From Candidatus Woesearchaeota archaeon (lineage in GTDB: Archaea; Nanobdellota; Nanobdellia; Woesearchaeales; UBA525), in NCBI GenBank assembly GCA_028818155.1, contig JAPPOH010000005.1, positions 112,970-176,969 of the forward strand: DNA of 64,000 bases, written 5' to 3'. Position 1 is the stretch's first letter. Each line of letters opens with the position of its first letter. The position numbers and the translations under genes were made by a program. Positions 36,404-44,149 of this stretch are shown here, piece after piece. The notes beneath the pieces are model-generated. The model ran no database searches and was not told the DNA's origin. It saw nothing but the letters and a program-made list of their open reading frames with translations.

Positions 36404-36427
36404 TTAAATAGTTATTGGCTGAGCGTA

Positions 36428-36535
36428 CTACAGAACGTCTCGGAGGCCTTCTACTGATTTTTGTAGACTCTTCAGATCTTTTCCGAGCTCCAGAAGACCC
36501 TCATAAAATTCATCCCTATCAGTTTTTCCAGTCAT
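36428..36535 (-). CDS. 35-residue helical peptide, last gene of the lamin-tail operon
   Basis: ATG 36535 overlaps the stop of the upstream gene (ATGA). The 35-residue product is charged and helical with heptad Leu positions (FYEGLLELGKDLKSLQKSVE). The exact overlap and coiled-coil character shared with its neighbour suggest a real small partner protein. Too short for family assignment. Confidence 0.5.
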   Translation of the reverse strand: MTGKTDRDEFYEGLLELGKDLKSLQKSVEGLRDVL

Positions 36536-36825
36536 TTTCTTTGCTTTCCTTCTATTTTTTTGTATTGAGTTACAACTTTATAATACTTCTCTTCGACCTC
36601 TTTAGATTTCGAGTTAATTTTTTTTATTTTTCGCTCATAATCATCACGAATTAATCTTTCTGTCACAACACTACCAATGATATAAATCGACGGTAACAAA
36701 ACAACCTCAACAGAAAGCAACATCGTTGCGTATTTTGGCAGCAAAAACGTTGCAACGATAAACACAATAGCTGTCGCTGTGCCACCTACTGTGATGTACA
36801 TCCTTGCTTTATCGATCGTTCTCAT
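36532..36825 (-). CDS. Two-span membrane protein with C-terminal coiled coil
   Basis: This 97-residue protein has spans at about 12-30 and 35-53, then a Lys/Glu coiled coil (55-97) predicted to lie in the cytoplasm. It overlaps the upstream surface-protein gene by 17 bp and the downstream 35-residue gene by ATGA. Family not recognised. Confidence 0.6.
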   Translation of the reverse strand: MRTIDKARMYITVGGTATAIVFIVATFLLPKYATMLLSVEVVLLPSIYIIGSVVTERLIRDDYERKIKKINSKSKEVEEKYYKVVTQYKKIEGKQRK

Positions 36826-37780
36826 TTCGCAACCTGAAAAAGAGTGCAGCGCTCACCAGCAACGTCACCATGCCAAAACCGGAGACCCATGGCACGACAT
36901 TTGTGTCGTGATCGACAATAACCTTTGCCGTGACGGGCACTTCTTGTTTTTCGAGCGGCGCCACTTCCTGTTTTTTCGGCTCTGGAACCGCTACTGGTTC
37001 CACCATCGTCTCAACAACTTCTTCAGGTTCATGTACTTTGATGTATCTCGTCGTTCGCTGCTTCCCATTACACGCTCGTTGTACAGCAGTGAGCTTAACA
37101 TGGCTGGCTGGAAGCGTTACACTATGTTCTTTTGTCGTGAGCGTGTCTCCCTCTGCAAATACAGTGTCGTTCGCTTCAGCATACCAGCTTGCGAACGCGG
37201 TTGTTACGAGCGTAAAATGCACAACATCGCCAGGATACCCTTCTTTCTTACCGAGCGTGATTGCGAGTGTATTATTACATATGTTCGTCACAGTAGTGCC
37301 GCTGTCCGACACGCGAGCTGGTTTTTCTACCTCTTCAGGCGGAAGCACTCCTGGAGTTCCCCCCAGCGTTCCGGGTTTCCAAGTAGCATCATACACAAGA
37401 GAATATCCTGCTTCGTAGCCTGGGATGTCTGCAGTGTATGTCGTGTTCAAGAGCGTTTCGTTGCATGCAATGGTTATCGTGTCGCCACTATTACCAAGAC
37501 CATTTCCGATCGCTTTGCCGGCAGAGTATATTGTGGGGCCATCCAACTCGTATACACTGTCGCTTTCTACAATCATGATAATGTTATTACCAGGTTCAAC
37601 GAGCTCTAATACATCACTGCTCGAACTATCGGTGACAGTGCACCCCGTTAAGTTTTCCATTCCTGTGAGCTCAATGAACTCTTTCCCATTATCACTTCCC
37701 GTGGCATCAAAGAGTACTTCTGACCATTCTAGGGCTGCAGCACCGGGCAGTAGGAGTAAGAGCGGGAGTATGAATCGCAT
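36809..37780 (-). CDS. Surface protein with lamin-tail domain and C-terminal anchor
   Basis: This 323-residue exported protein has a signal peptide in residues 1-17 (MRFILPLLLLLPGAAAL). A lamin-tail domain (about 18-140) is marked by EWSEVLFDATGSDNGKEFIEL and the NSGDTITI loop. An Ig-like part, a Pro/Glu/Val-rich stalk (about 255-290) and a C-terminal membrane helix with basic tail (300-323) follow. I chose the ATG at 37780, since upstream codons would add a basic tail before the signal peptide. Confidence 0.75.
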   Translation of the reverse strand: MRFILPLLLLLPGAAALEWSEVLFDATGSDNGKEFIELTGMENLTGCTVTDSSSSDVLELVEPGNNIIMIVESDSVYELDGPTIYSAGKAIGNGLGNSGDTITIACNETLLNTTYTADIPGYEAGYSLVYDATWKPGTLGGTPGVLPPEEVEKPARVSDSGTTVTNICNNTLAITLGKKEGYPGDVVHFTLVTTAFASWYAEANDTVFAEGDTLTTKEHSVTLPASHVKLTAVQRACNGKQRTTRYIKVHEPEEVVETMVEPVAVPEPKKQEVAPLEKQEVPVTAKVIVDHDTNVVPWVSGFGMVTLLVSAALFFRLRNENDR

Positions 37781-37826
37781 GAAAAAGAGGAATGCGTACC
37801 TTTTGAAGTGAGTGTCGATGAAAAAC

Positions 37827-37853
37827 CCGGAAGGTTTCCGGATGTAACCGGAA
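37827..37853. promoter_or_regulatory. CCGGAA palindrome plus extra half-site in a divergent promoter
   Basis: CCGGAA-GGT-TTCCGG at 37827-37841 is a perfect dyad. A third CCGGAA lies at 37848-37853. It stands between the lamin-tail operon (start 37780) and the beta-CASP nuclease gene (start 37903, TATA-like CTTAAATATG near 37876). A shared operator is inferred. Confidence 0.5.
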
Positions 37854-37902
37854 GAATGTATGAATAAGGACAATCCTTAAATATGCACAACGGGTTGAAT
37901 AC

Positions 37903-39309
37903 GTGGTGAGTCTTCAACTAATCTTTCATGGTGGGTCGCAAGAAGTTGGCAGAAGTTGTTTCGAAATTCGTGCGAACGGCGACAGATATCTCGTTGACTG
38001 TGGCTTGAAATTTCATGATAGAGGATATGATTATCCGGCGAAAGTCTTCGAATCGCGAGCACTGGATGGTGTATTCTTAAGTCATGCACACATGGATCAC
38101 TCAGGTGGCTTGCCATTCTTCGAGCATTACAAGATGAGTTGCCCGATCTTTTGCACGAAAGAGACGCAGGATATCGTGAAAATTCTCCTCAAGGACAGCT
38201 TGCGTATCACAAAAATCAAGCACGCGTGCGCAGCCTTCACAAAGATGGATTTGAAACATGTATTCGCGGATATGTCCACGGTCACTTTCGATGGAGCACA
38301 CCACTTCCGGAAAATCTCATACCAGTATTTCAATGCAGGGCATATTCAAGGGAGTGCCGCAATCAAATTTATTGTTGATGGCACCCACATACTATATACG
38401 GGCGATTACAACACACAACAGACCGCGTTGTGTGAAGGTGCCAAGCCAGAAGACTGGGGTCACGTTGACATTCTTATCTCAGAAGCCACGTATGGGCTTC
38501 GTGATCATCCGGAAAGAGATGAAGTTGAGAAAGAGTTCCTGGCGAAAGTTGACGAAACACTCAAACGCGGTGGCCGTGTCTTAATTCCTGTCTTTGCTGT
38601 TGGGAGAGCACAAGAGATTCTCATTGTTTTGGCAAAGAAAAAGTGGAAAGTTCCTATCTATGTTGATGGCATGGTGAAAAAAGTCACGAACGCAACACTC
38701 AGGGGGAAGACACCAGGCACAAGGAACTTGCAAAAGCTTGCCGCACTCTACAAAGATGTAAAACGTGTGAAATCGGAGAAGCAACGAGAGGCGGTAGCAG
38801 ATAAACCAGGCATTTTCGTCACGACAAGCGGCATGTTGCAGGGAGGCCCCGTCATGTCGTACATCAAGTACTGGTACGATGACCCGAAAAGCGCTGTGTT
38901 GTTGACCGGCTACCAAGTCCAGAACACGAACGGTTGGCACCTTGATACAGAGAAAACAGTATTGATTGATGGCATTCGGAAAAAGGCAAAGTGTGATGTT
39001 GAACGTTTCGATTTTTCAGCACACTTATCGCGATCGGAGATCGAGAAGACAATCTTGCAGGTCAAGCCAAAAATCACGATTTTCATGCACGGCGCACCGG
39101 ATGCGGTGCAATCCTTACAAGAGTGGGCAAACCAACACTCGCGGGCGTATGGTCCCGCTGTCGGCGACCAGATTGATGTTGAAGATCACGCGAATATCAG
39201 CCATAAGAGGCTCTATACTGCCGATGACGGTTACGAGTTCCCTGAGGAGCACCAGCACGGTAGCACGTGCACGCCTGCGATGTACGACGATTTCGAAGAT
39301 GATGACTAA
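37903..39309 (+). CDS. Beta-CASP metallo-beta-lactamase RNase (aCPSF-like, no KH domains)
   Basis: This 468-residue cytoplasmic nuclease has the metal-binding motif HAHMDHSGG (about 60-68), then GHIQGSAAIKF, TGDYNTQ and a beta-CASP part with FAVGRAQEILIVL and TTSGMLQGGPVMSYI. The late FSAHLSRSEIEK and IFMHGAP motifs complete the active site. It lacks the KH domains of aCPSF1 and so fits the aCPSF2 type. GTG start at 37903 (a second GTG at 37906) is about 25 nt after TATA. The acidic C-terminus is unusual. Confidence 0.9.
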   Translation: MVSLQLIFHGGSQEVGRSCFEIRANGDRYLVDCGLKFHDRGYDYPAKVFESRALDGVFLSHAHMDHSGGLPFFEHYKMSCPIFCTKETQDIVKILLKDSLRITKIKHACAAFTKMDLKHVFADMSTVTFDGAHHFRKISYQYFNAGHIQGSAAIKFIVDGTHILYTGDYNTQQTALCEGAKPEDWGHVDILISEATYGLRDHPERDEVEKEFLAKVDETLKRGGRVLIPVFAVGRAQEILIVLAKKKWKVPIYVDGMVKKVTNATLRGKTPGTRNLQKLAALYKDVKRVKSEKQREAVADKPGIFVTTSGMLQGGPVMSYIKYWYDDPKSAVLLTGYQVQNTNGWHLDTEKTVLIDGIRKKAKCDVERFDFSAHLSRSEIEKTILQVKPKITIFMHGAPDAVQSLQEWANQHSRAYGPAVGDQIDVEDHANISHKRLYTADDGYEFPEEHQHGSTCTPAMYDDFEDDD

Positions 39310-39385
39310 GTTTTTAACTAGGGAGTGATTTCTGATTGTATGGGCGATGTAGCAAGCGATCACAGTACAGTCGGCTTTCATTTCA

Positions 39386-39679
39386 GTGACTTATTGTATC
39401 CACGGAGGAATTGAACTTGCAGGAGAATACGATAATCCTAGATCAGGTGAAAGAATATCTATTGGTCCTGACGACCAGGATGTGCAGGGGAGACTCACAA
39501 GAGCTCTTGAGAGAGGAATACCAGGGTATGCTCGTGGACCACCGAGCCTTTTGAACGAAGCACTCAAAGAAAGGGGATACAGATTATCGCGAATTCCATT
39601 CAGTTCAAGAGTGGTGGAACACAGAAGTCTCGTCGATACATTGAAGTCTTTCTTTCCGAGTGGTAAGAAACCTTTTTAA
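39386..39679 (+). CDS. Hypothetical protein, possible frameshift at 5' end
   Basis: This 97-residue protein is read from GTG 39386. The TATA-like TTTTTAACTAGG (near 39312) predicts a leaderless ATG at 39340, which opens a 24-residue ORF (MGDVASDHSTVGFHF...) in another frame that stops just after 39386. Either the 24-residue ORF is a leader, or a one-base change has split one gene of about 113 codons. Family not recognised. Confidence 0.4.
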   Translation: MTYCIHGGIELAGEYDNPRSGERISIGPDDQDVQGRLTRALERGIPGYARGPPSLLNEALKERGYRLSRIPFSSRVVEHRSLVDTLKSFFPSGKKPF

Positions 39680-39764
39680 GCGCATTTTAAGTCCTCACTG
39701 AGAAGGGGGTGAGAGTGTGCGAACAGATACTATAACTGCAGAAATCGTCAGCACGCAGTAGTAG

Positions 39765-40799
39765 ATGGGATTTCTGAATTTTCTGAAGAAGCAACCTGCT
39801 CCTGAGGCTATGCCGCCACCACCGAACACCCCTGAGGGTGTGAATCCGGAGCAAGATCCAGCTATGGCGCCATCCGATATGCCTGCTGCAGCGCCAGAAC
39901 CAATGCCAGCGCCAGAACCAATGCCACCACCACCTGACGCAGCGCCCGGACTTTCGTCAGAAACTGAGCCAAATCCGTTCGAAGCAGCGCCAGAGACGCC
40001 ACCTGAAGGCCTTGAAGTACCTTCAGAACAAGAAGATGACCTTCCAGTCCCACCACCAGACATGCAAGATCCAAATTTCTTAGACAGCGCAGCTGACTCG
40101 TACGCTGGGAAAGCAGTTGATGATGACATCGCTGCAGCACAGCCAGAACCAGCGCCTCCGCCAACAGAAGCGATGATGGAAGAGCCAGTGCACACAGAAG
40201 AATCGACTGAAAGCCCGTGGACACAGGAGACTGCACCACAAGAGCCAGCTCCTGAGCCAACACCACAGGAAGAACACCCATGGGAGCAACATGAGCCAAC
40301 GCCTGAAGCAGTTCCAGAACCTGTCCAAGAACAGGTGCCTGAACCGGTCCAACAAGAACCATCAACAGCACCAATCGACCTTCCTGACTTCACAGATGAC
40401 GATTTCGAGCAGCTCAATTCGGGCTGGTTACCTCCTGCAACGGGAAGCGACCCTATCGGCGAGCCAACAGAGCCCGTAGAGGAAGCAGACCCAATCGAAG
40501 AAGCGGTACAGCACGAAGAATCCCGTGAAGCGCTCATCGCGCCAGATCTTCCAATTCACAATACAGACAACTCGTTCAGCAATATGAGACCAGCAACATT
40601 CCTCTCATCCGACGCATACTTCGTCATAGCAGATGAAATGAAAGGTACGAGAGAAACATTACGAACAAATGACGAGTTATTAAGGAACGCTACGCTCCAC
40701 CACGAGCAAGCGGACGAAAAATTCGAGAAAGCAGCAGCATACATCAACGAAATACAAGACAAGTTCATGCAACTTGACGAAGCACTCTTCGAGGAATGA
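39765..40799 (+). CDS. Proline-rich acidic protein, first gene of a three-gene operon
   Basis: This 344-residue protein starts with a short amphipathic MGFLNFLKK. About 200 residues of Pro/Glu/Ala-rich, disordered sequence follow, then DLPDFTDDDFEQLNSGW. A helical C-terminus (270-344) has coiled-coil character (ADEMKGTRETLRTNDELL). The next two genes overlap or nearly overlap it. I recall comparable trios in DPANN genomes but not a function. Confidence 0.75.
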   Translation: MGFLNFLKKQPAPEAMPPPPNTPEGVNPEQDPAMAPSDMPAAAPEPMPAPEPMPPPPDAAPGLSSETEPNPFEAAPETPPEGLEVPSEQEDDLPVPPPDMQDPNFLDSAADSYAGKAVDDDIAAAQPEPAPPPTEAMMEEPVHTEESTESPWTQETAPQEPAPEPTPQEEHPWEQHEPTPEAVPEPVQEQVPEPVQQEPSTAPIDLPDFTDDDFEQLNSGWLPPATGSDPIGEPTEPVEEADPIEEAVQHEESREALIAPDLPIHNTDNSFSNMRPATFLSSDAYFVIADEMKGTRETLRTNDELLRNATLHHEQADEKFEKAAAYINEIQDKFMQLDEALFEE

Positions 40800-40807
40800 G
40801 GTGTCCA

Positions 40808-41023
40808 ATGGAAAATGTCCCAATCTATGTCAAAGTTGACCAGTACAAAGAACTCTTACAAGTTCTCAAAACAGTTGACACAAAGCTCAACAACGTCAAC
40901 AAAACAATCGAAATCATCAACTCGCTGAAAGCGAAAGAAGATGACGAAATCAGAAAGTGGAACGAAAACTTAGAAGACATCCACAGCCGCTTACAAAGAA
41001 TTCGTGAGGCATTCCATGAGTAG
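40808..41023 (+). CDS. Small coiled-coil protein, second gene of the trio
   Basis: This 71-residue protein opens VPIYVKVDQYKELLQVLKTVDTKL and is helical throughout with a heptad pattern. I chose ATG 40808, which has GAGGTG 5 nt upstream; ATG 40796 would overlap the preceding stop (ATGA). It overlaps the next gene by 8 bp. Conserved appearance, unknown role. Confidence 0.75.
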   Translation: MENVPIYVKVDQYKELLQVLKTVDTKLNNVNKTIEIINSLKAKEDDEIRKWNENLEDIHSRLQRIREAFHE

Positions 41024-41450
41024 TTATTTCATTAAGGTCGAGGACGCAACAGACTTGCGCAGAAAGATCCTGGAATCCAGTAAAGGAAGTATTCACATGC
41101 TCCGCGGCTACCAGAATTTGCTGATGGTCAGGAACAAGAAACTCACATTGTTCCGACGATTGCGTCGCGAATTGAAAGAACTCACGATGTTGACGAATAG
41201 AATCGAAAAACTCATGCCAACACTCTCGAAATCTGACGTACAGGCACTGCATGCTGGTAAGAAAATTCGCAGGAAACCGGGACCGTCGCCAGATGAAGAT
41301 GTGTACCTCGGCGAGAAAGAGATCCATGTCAAGGATGCGATGAAAGAAGTGAAAAAGGCGAAGAAACGTGCACCTGCACACAAAGCGAGTGAACTCGAGA
41401 CGCTGCAGTCGAAGCTCGCAGCTATCGAAGGGAAGTTGAAGGATATCTAA
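41016..41450 (+). CDS. Coiled-coil protein, third gene of the trio
   Basis: This 144-residue protein starts at ATG 41016 inside the preceding gene end. It opens with SSYFIKVEDATDLRRKIL, similar in plan to the IYVKVDQY opening of the second gene. A long helix to about residue 75, a Pro/Asp linker with DEDVYLGEKEIHV and a final coiled coil follow. The two genes may share an origin. Confidence 0.75.
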   Translation: MSSYFIKVEDATDLRRKILESSKGSIHMLRGYQNLLMVRNKKLTLFRRLRRELKELTMLTNRIEKLMPTLSKSDVQALHAGKKIRRKPGPSPDEDVYLGEKEIHVKDAMKEVKKAKKRAPAHKASELETLQSKLAAIEGKLKDI

Positions 41451-41482
41451 AGATTTATGTATGTGCAGCAATTCCACATACT

Positions 41483-41659
41483 ATGGAAGAACAGATTTGG
41501 TTCGAATACGAGAGGGAAAAACCTAGACCCTATAAGCGCTTAGTGATCAGTGGCGCTATAACACTTGGTTTATTCGTAGCTGGCTTTAAGACGTGTACAC
41601 AACGAGCGGAGGCGTACCAGCTGCCAAAGCAAGAAATTCACTATCATCACAAGCTTTAA
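41483..41659 (+). CDS. 58-residue single-span membrane protein
   Basis: This small protein has an N-terminal charged part, one hydrophobic stretch (about 20-35, LVISGAITLGLFVAGF) and a polar tail ending IHYHHKL. ATG 41483 is about 25 nt after TATA-like GATTTATGTA, so it is probably leaderless. It lies just before the tRNA gene. Family not recognised. Confidence 0.55.
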   Translation: MEEQIWFEYEREKPRPYKRLVISGAITLGLFVAGFKTCTQRAEAYQLPKQEIHYHHKL

Positions 41660-41686
41660 GAGTGTTTCTCCTGTTCTGAGCATCCC

Positions 41687-41770
41687 GCGGGGTTGCCGGA
41701 GTGGTCAAACGGGATCGGCTCAAAACCGATTGGCTTCATGCCTACGCAGGTTCGAACCCTGCACCCCGCA
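41687..41770 (+). tRNA. tRNA-Leu, anticodon CAA
   Basis: This 84-nt class II tRNA has acceptor GCGGGGT/ACCCCGC, D stem CCG/CGG and anticodon stem ATCGG/CCGAT. The loop CTCAAAA places anticodon CAA at 41721-41723. The long variable arm is closed by GGC/GCC, and the T arm is GCAGG-TTCGAAC-CCTGC. Discriminator A fits Leu. There is no intron and CCA is not encoded. Copies of its 3' end recur downstream at 43094 and 44136. Confidence 0.95.
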
Positions 41771-41773
41771 TTC
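41760..41773 (+). repeat. att-like repeat, copy 1 (3' end of tRNA-Leu)
   Basis: TGCACCCCGCATTC spans the last 10 bases of the tRNA gene plus three bases beyond and one before. It is identical over 14 bp to the copy at 44136 and over 11 bp to the copy at 43094. tRNA 3' ends are the standard target of archaeal and bacterial tyrosine integrases, so this is a candidate attachment site. Confidence 0.65.
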
Positions 41774-41797
41774 GCTGTTACTTGTATGGCGTTTTCT

Positions 41798-43006
41798 TCA
41801 GCTCTGTTCCAGAAAAGATACTTTAGCTATATTTCCGCAAGTAGGCGCTGATATGGGAATCATGCTGAAAACATCACAAAACTCTTGTATGTGATTTTCT
41901 CGTACACATTCAGTAACGTAGGGCGCAAGAGCGTTTACATCTCTATCCACTATTTGCTCACCATGCTTTTTCTCTTCTGGGCTAAAATAGCCTCTAAGTG
42001 TGCAGTAAGTGAAATAGGTCATTGCTTTTGAAGAATCACTGAGAAAAGATCTGCCAAAATCGCTCCGTAAATATGCCTCTAGTCTTTCAGCCATTGCAAA
42101 CATAGGTTGTAGGAATAGATACACATCTAATGCTCGGTACTTATCATAGTGTGGATCATTTCCTATATTCGAGATACTTCCAAGATCTGTTAGGTACAAT
42201 TTAGTTTCTGATGTTCCTTTAAGCAAGCTAAAATTTCCAGGATGGGAGTCCATATAGGCGAGCCCTAGTCCGTGAAAATTCCTAAGAGCTTTTCCCATGA
42301 AATATTGGGACTCTTGGAAAGAGAGATTAAAATCAGCAGGTTCACCATGAGCTTCATCTAAAATTTCTTGAATTATTTGCCCAGCAAACCTCTTTGTTCT
42401 TGGAACACGATATACTTGACAAGGCAGAGGATTGCCTACATCATCATGGTGACCTTCCAATATGCCTTTCGCGGCAAGTTCAGGGACAACAAACCCAATA
42501 TTCCTACTTTGTTGGCTGATGGCGTTTACGATAGAACGTAAAATTCCGGTATATGTTTCTCGCTTCTCAGCTTCTCCTTGGTCCATTCCGTGTAAAGGCA
42601 TATAGGTTCTGTATGTTAAGACTAAGGACCCATCTGCTGCAAATTCCCGAAGTTGGCCGATACGATTTAGTGGATCTATATGGGCGTGGTTTTCCGAGTT
42701 TACTGGTTGTACAACTACGCTTTCTCTTAAAGAAATTCTGTTCTGTACGCGAGAAAAATTCCCCCCCGCACCTATGAGTTGCAGTCCATCAAAATCCCCT
42801 CTAAGTGTATCCTCTACTGTCGCATTTCTTGTCGGACTCCGAAAAAACACACTTCGCCCTGCACACTCATACACATATTCTGCCCAATCATTGGGCGAAT
42901 CCCAGTTCACAGCAGCAGAGATCATGCGTAGTTCTTCAGCGTCTAAGCTATGGCTCGTGATTGTTCCTTGCTGCCTTCCATCTTCTGAGAAACGGATTTC
43001 TGACAT
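41798..43006 (-). CDS. Protein-kinase-fold-like protein in tRNA-linked cassette
   Basis: This 402-residue protein contains a kinase-like catalytic loop HGLGLAYMDSHPGNF (about 245-259), matching the HxxGxxxxDxHPGN form of ABC1/RIO/aminoglycoside-kinase-like folds. LYLTDLGS (about 271-278) stands at the DFG position. The N-terminal lobe is divergent; an obvious Gly loop is LIGAGGNFSRV. Substrate unknown. I chose ATG 43006, about 27 nt after TATA-like TATTTATAAAG. It fills the segment between the tRNA and the second att-like repeat. Confidence 0.6.
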   Translation of the reverse strand: MSEIRFSEDGRQQGTITSHSLDAEELRMISAAVNWDSPNDWAEYVYECAGRSVFFRSPTRNATVEDTLRGDFDGLQLIGAGGNFSRVQNRISLRESVVVQPVNSENHAHIDPLNRIGQLREFAADGSLVLTYRTYMPLHGMDQGEAEKRETYTGILRSIVNAISQQSRNIGFVVPELAAKGILEGHHDDVGNPLPCQVYRVPRTKRFAGQIIQEILDEAHGEPADFNLSFQESQYFMGKALRNFHGLGLAYMDSHPGNFSLLKGTSETKLYLTDLGSISNIGNDPHYDKYRALDVYLFLQPMFAMAERLEAYLRSDFGRSFLSDSSKAMTYFTYCTLRGYFSPEEKKHGEQIVDRDVNALAPYVTECVRENHIQEFCDVFSMIPISAPTCGNIAKVSFLEQS

Positions 43007-43093
43007 CCGTCTGATACTGGTCTCCACTTTATAAATATTCTCAAAATAACTATTATTGAATGGTAAATTTCTTTATCTGCTCGCTTGTCCTCG

Positions 43094-43104
43094 TGCACCC
43101 CGCA
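43094..43104 (+). repeat. att-like repeat, copy 2
   Basis: TGCACCCCGCA repeats the tRNA-Leu 3' end. The stop codon of the HEPN gene starts at the very next base (43105). It therefore separates the kinase-like cassette from the HEPN-MNT cassette. Confidence 0.6.
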
Positions 43105-43563
43105 CTATTGTTGTAATCCCCAAGCGATATCTTCTTGCATCGCAAGTTCGCTTAGCACACGTTTTCTCAGCGTTTCATAGTGCTGTTGGAGAAACTGCAA
43201 GGTTTTTCTTGCGTAGTCGAGTTTAACATTCTTGCCGTAGTATTTGACGCCATGACGTCTCTTTCGAAGTTCATCAAAGAAATACACATCCCTTTGTCTA
43301 AAATCAATCTCTGCTAGATACGCAACATTTGCTTCGTGTGAGTAGCTCTTATACCCTTCAAAGCTCATGTGGGCTTCAATGAGTTCGCGGAGAACATCAT
43401 ATACGTTTTCTACTATATAGTTGGCGTTTTCTTCTTTGATTTCCAGACTTTCGATGAATACATACCTCTTCGCTGCTTCTTGTAAAAGTGCTTTCGCTCG
43501 TGCAGGTGATGTGCGTTGTTTCCGCACTTTGTTGCTTCTTGTATGCTCTTCAAATGATTTCAT
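43105..43563 (-). CDS. HEPN-domain protein (toxin-like partner of MNT)
   Basis: This 152-residue mostly helical protein has FFDELRKRRHGVKYYG, the Arg/His/Tyr motif of HEPN RNases found in MNT-HEPN modules. Its start overlaps the MNT gene stop by ATGA, the standard arrangement. In known pairs the nucleotidyltransferase modifies the HEPN protein and so blocks its RNase activity. Here this is inference from the family. Confidence 0.75.
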   Translation of the reverse strand: MKSFEEHTRSNKVRKQRTSPARAKALLQEAAKRYVFIESLEIKEENANYIVENVYDVLRELIEAHMSFEGYKSYSHEANVAYLAEIDFRQRDVYFFDELRKRRHGVKYYGKNVKLDYARKTLQFLQQHYETLRKRVLSELAMQEDIAWGLQQ

Positions 43564-44090
43564 AGTGCAATATAGCCGTATAAAATCACACCATTTATAA
43601 TGCTTTCTTTCAAATGTTTGTCAATCTTCCAACTCGGAAAGTGTTGTATATTGATGGTTCTGCTGAGGGCTTCTTCAAATTGCTGTAGTGAGATTCTCTT
43701 TTCCTTTGTGCCAACGATAGCAATGTCAATATCACTCCTTTCAGTATCATCCCCTTTACTATATGAGCCAAAGAGCACAACTGTTGCGCTGGGATATGTA
43801 TCCGTAAGCATTTCTACAATTCCCGAAGCATGCAGTTTTAGCATATTCGCGAGTCGTTTGTGTGATCTGACTTCTTCTGTGTCGTTTAATGTTATCGCAA
43901 TTCGTTTTTTCTTTTCTCTCGTGATGAGTGCTTCTTGTTCAAGCTCTGGTAGTGCTTTCGCTATCGCTGTTGGTGAGACATGCAGTGTTTGTGCAAGCTC
44001 TCGCTGGTTAAACGTTGTTGTTGGATAATCATACAGTACGTTCATTATACTCTGCTGGAGTTTTGTAAACTTTTGTTTATATATATTCAT
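43560..44090 (-). CDS. MNT nucleotidyltransferase with N-terminal winged helix
   Basis: This 176-residue protein has a winged helix at residues 10-65 (FNQRELAQTLHVSPTAIAKALPELEQEALIT). The minimal nucleotidyltransferase core VVLFGSYSKGDDTERSDIDIAIVG (about 104-127) has the GS and DxD catalytic residues. It likely acts as the antitoxin to the HEPN protein and as its own repressor. The promoter contains a palindrome. Confidence 0.82.
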   Translation of the reverse strand: MNIYKQKFTKLQQSIMNVLYDYPTTTFNQRELAQTLHVSPTAIAKALPELEQEALITREKKKRIAITLNDTEEVRSHKRLANMLKLHASGIVEMLTDTYPSATVVLFGSYSKGDDTERSDIDIAIVGTKEKRISLQQFEEALSRTINIQHFPSWKIDKHLKESIINGVILYGYIAL

Positions 44091-44113
44091 TTTAGTTTAT
44101 AGAAGAAAACTTT

Positions 44114-44125
44114 AGTTTATAAACT
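44114..44125. promoter_or_regulatory. AGTTTATAAACT palindrome at the MNT-HEPN promoter
   Basis: A perfect 12-bp palindrome includes the TATA-like element about 27 nt upstream of the MNT start (44090). The related TTTAGTTTATA also occurs 20 bp away (44091-44101), close to the start codon. A further imperfect copy lies inside the gene near 44067-44080. Autorepression by the MNT winged helix is inferred. Confidence 0.55.
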
Positions 44126-44135
44126 TTTTTACATT

Positions 44136-44149
44136 TGCACCCCGCATTC
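44136..44149 (+). repeat. att-like repeat, copy 3
   Basis: TGCACCCCGCATTC is identical over 14 bp to the tRNA-Leu copy at 41760. The next gene's stop codon begins at its last base (44149). It is the outer boundary of the HEPN-MNT cassette. Confidence 0.65.

Noticed and set aside
39695..40537. A 280-codon open frame on the minus strand, rich in Ser and Gly
   Set aside because: It lies antisense to the proline-rich gene at 39765. Its composition is exactly what the complement of Pro/Glu/Ala codons gives, and it has no promoter or ribosome-binding site.
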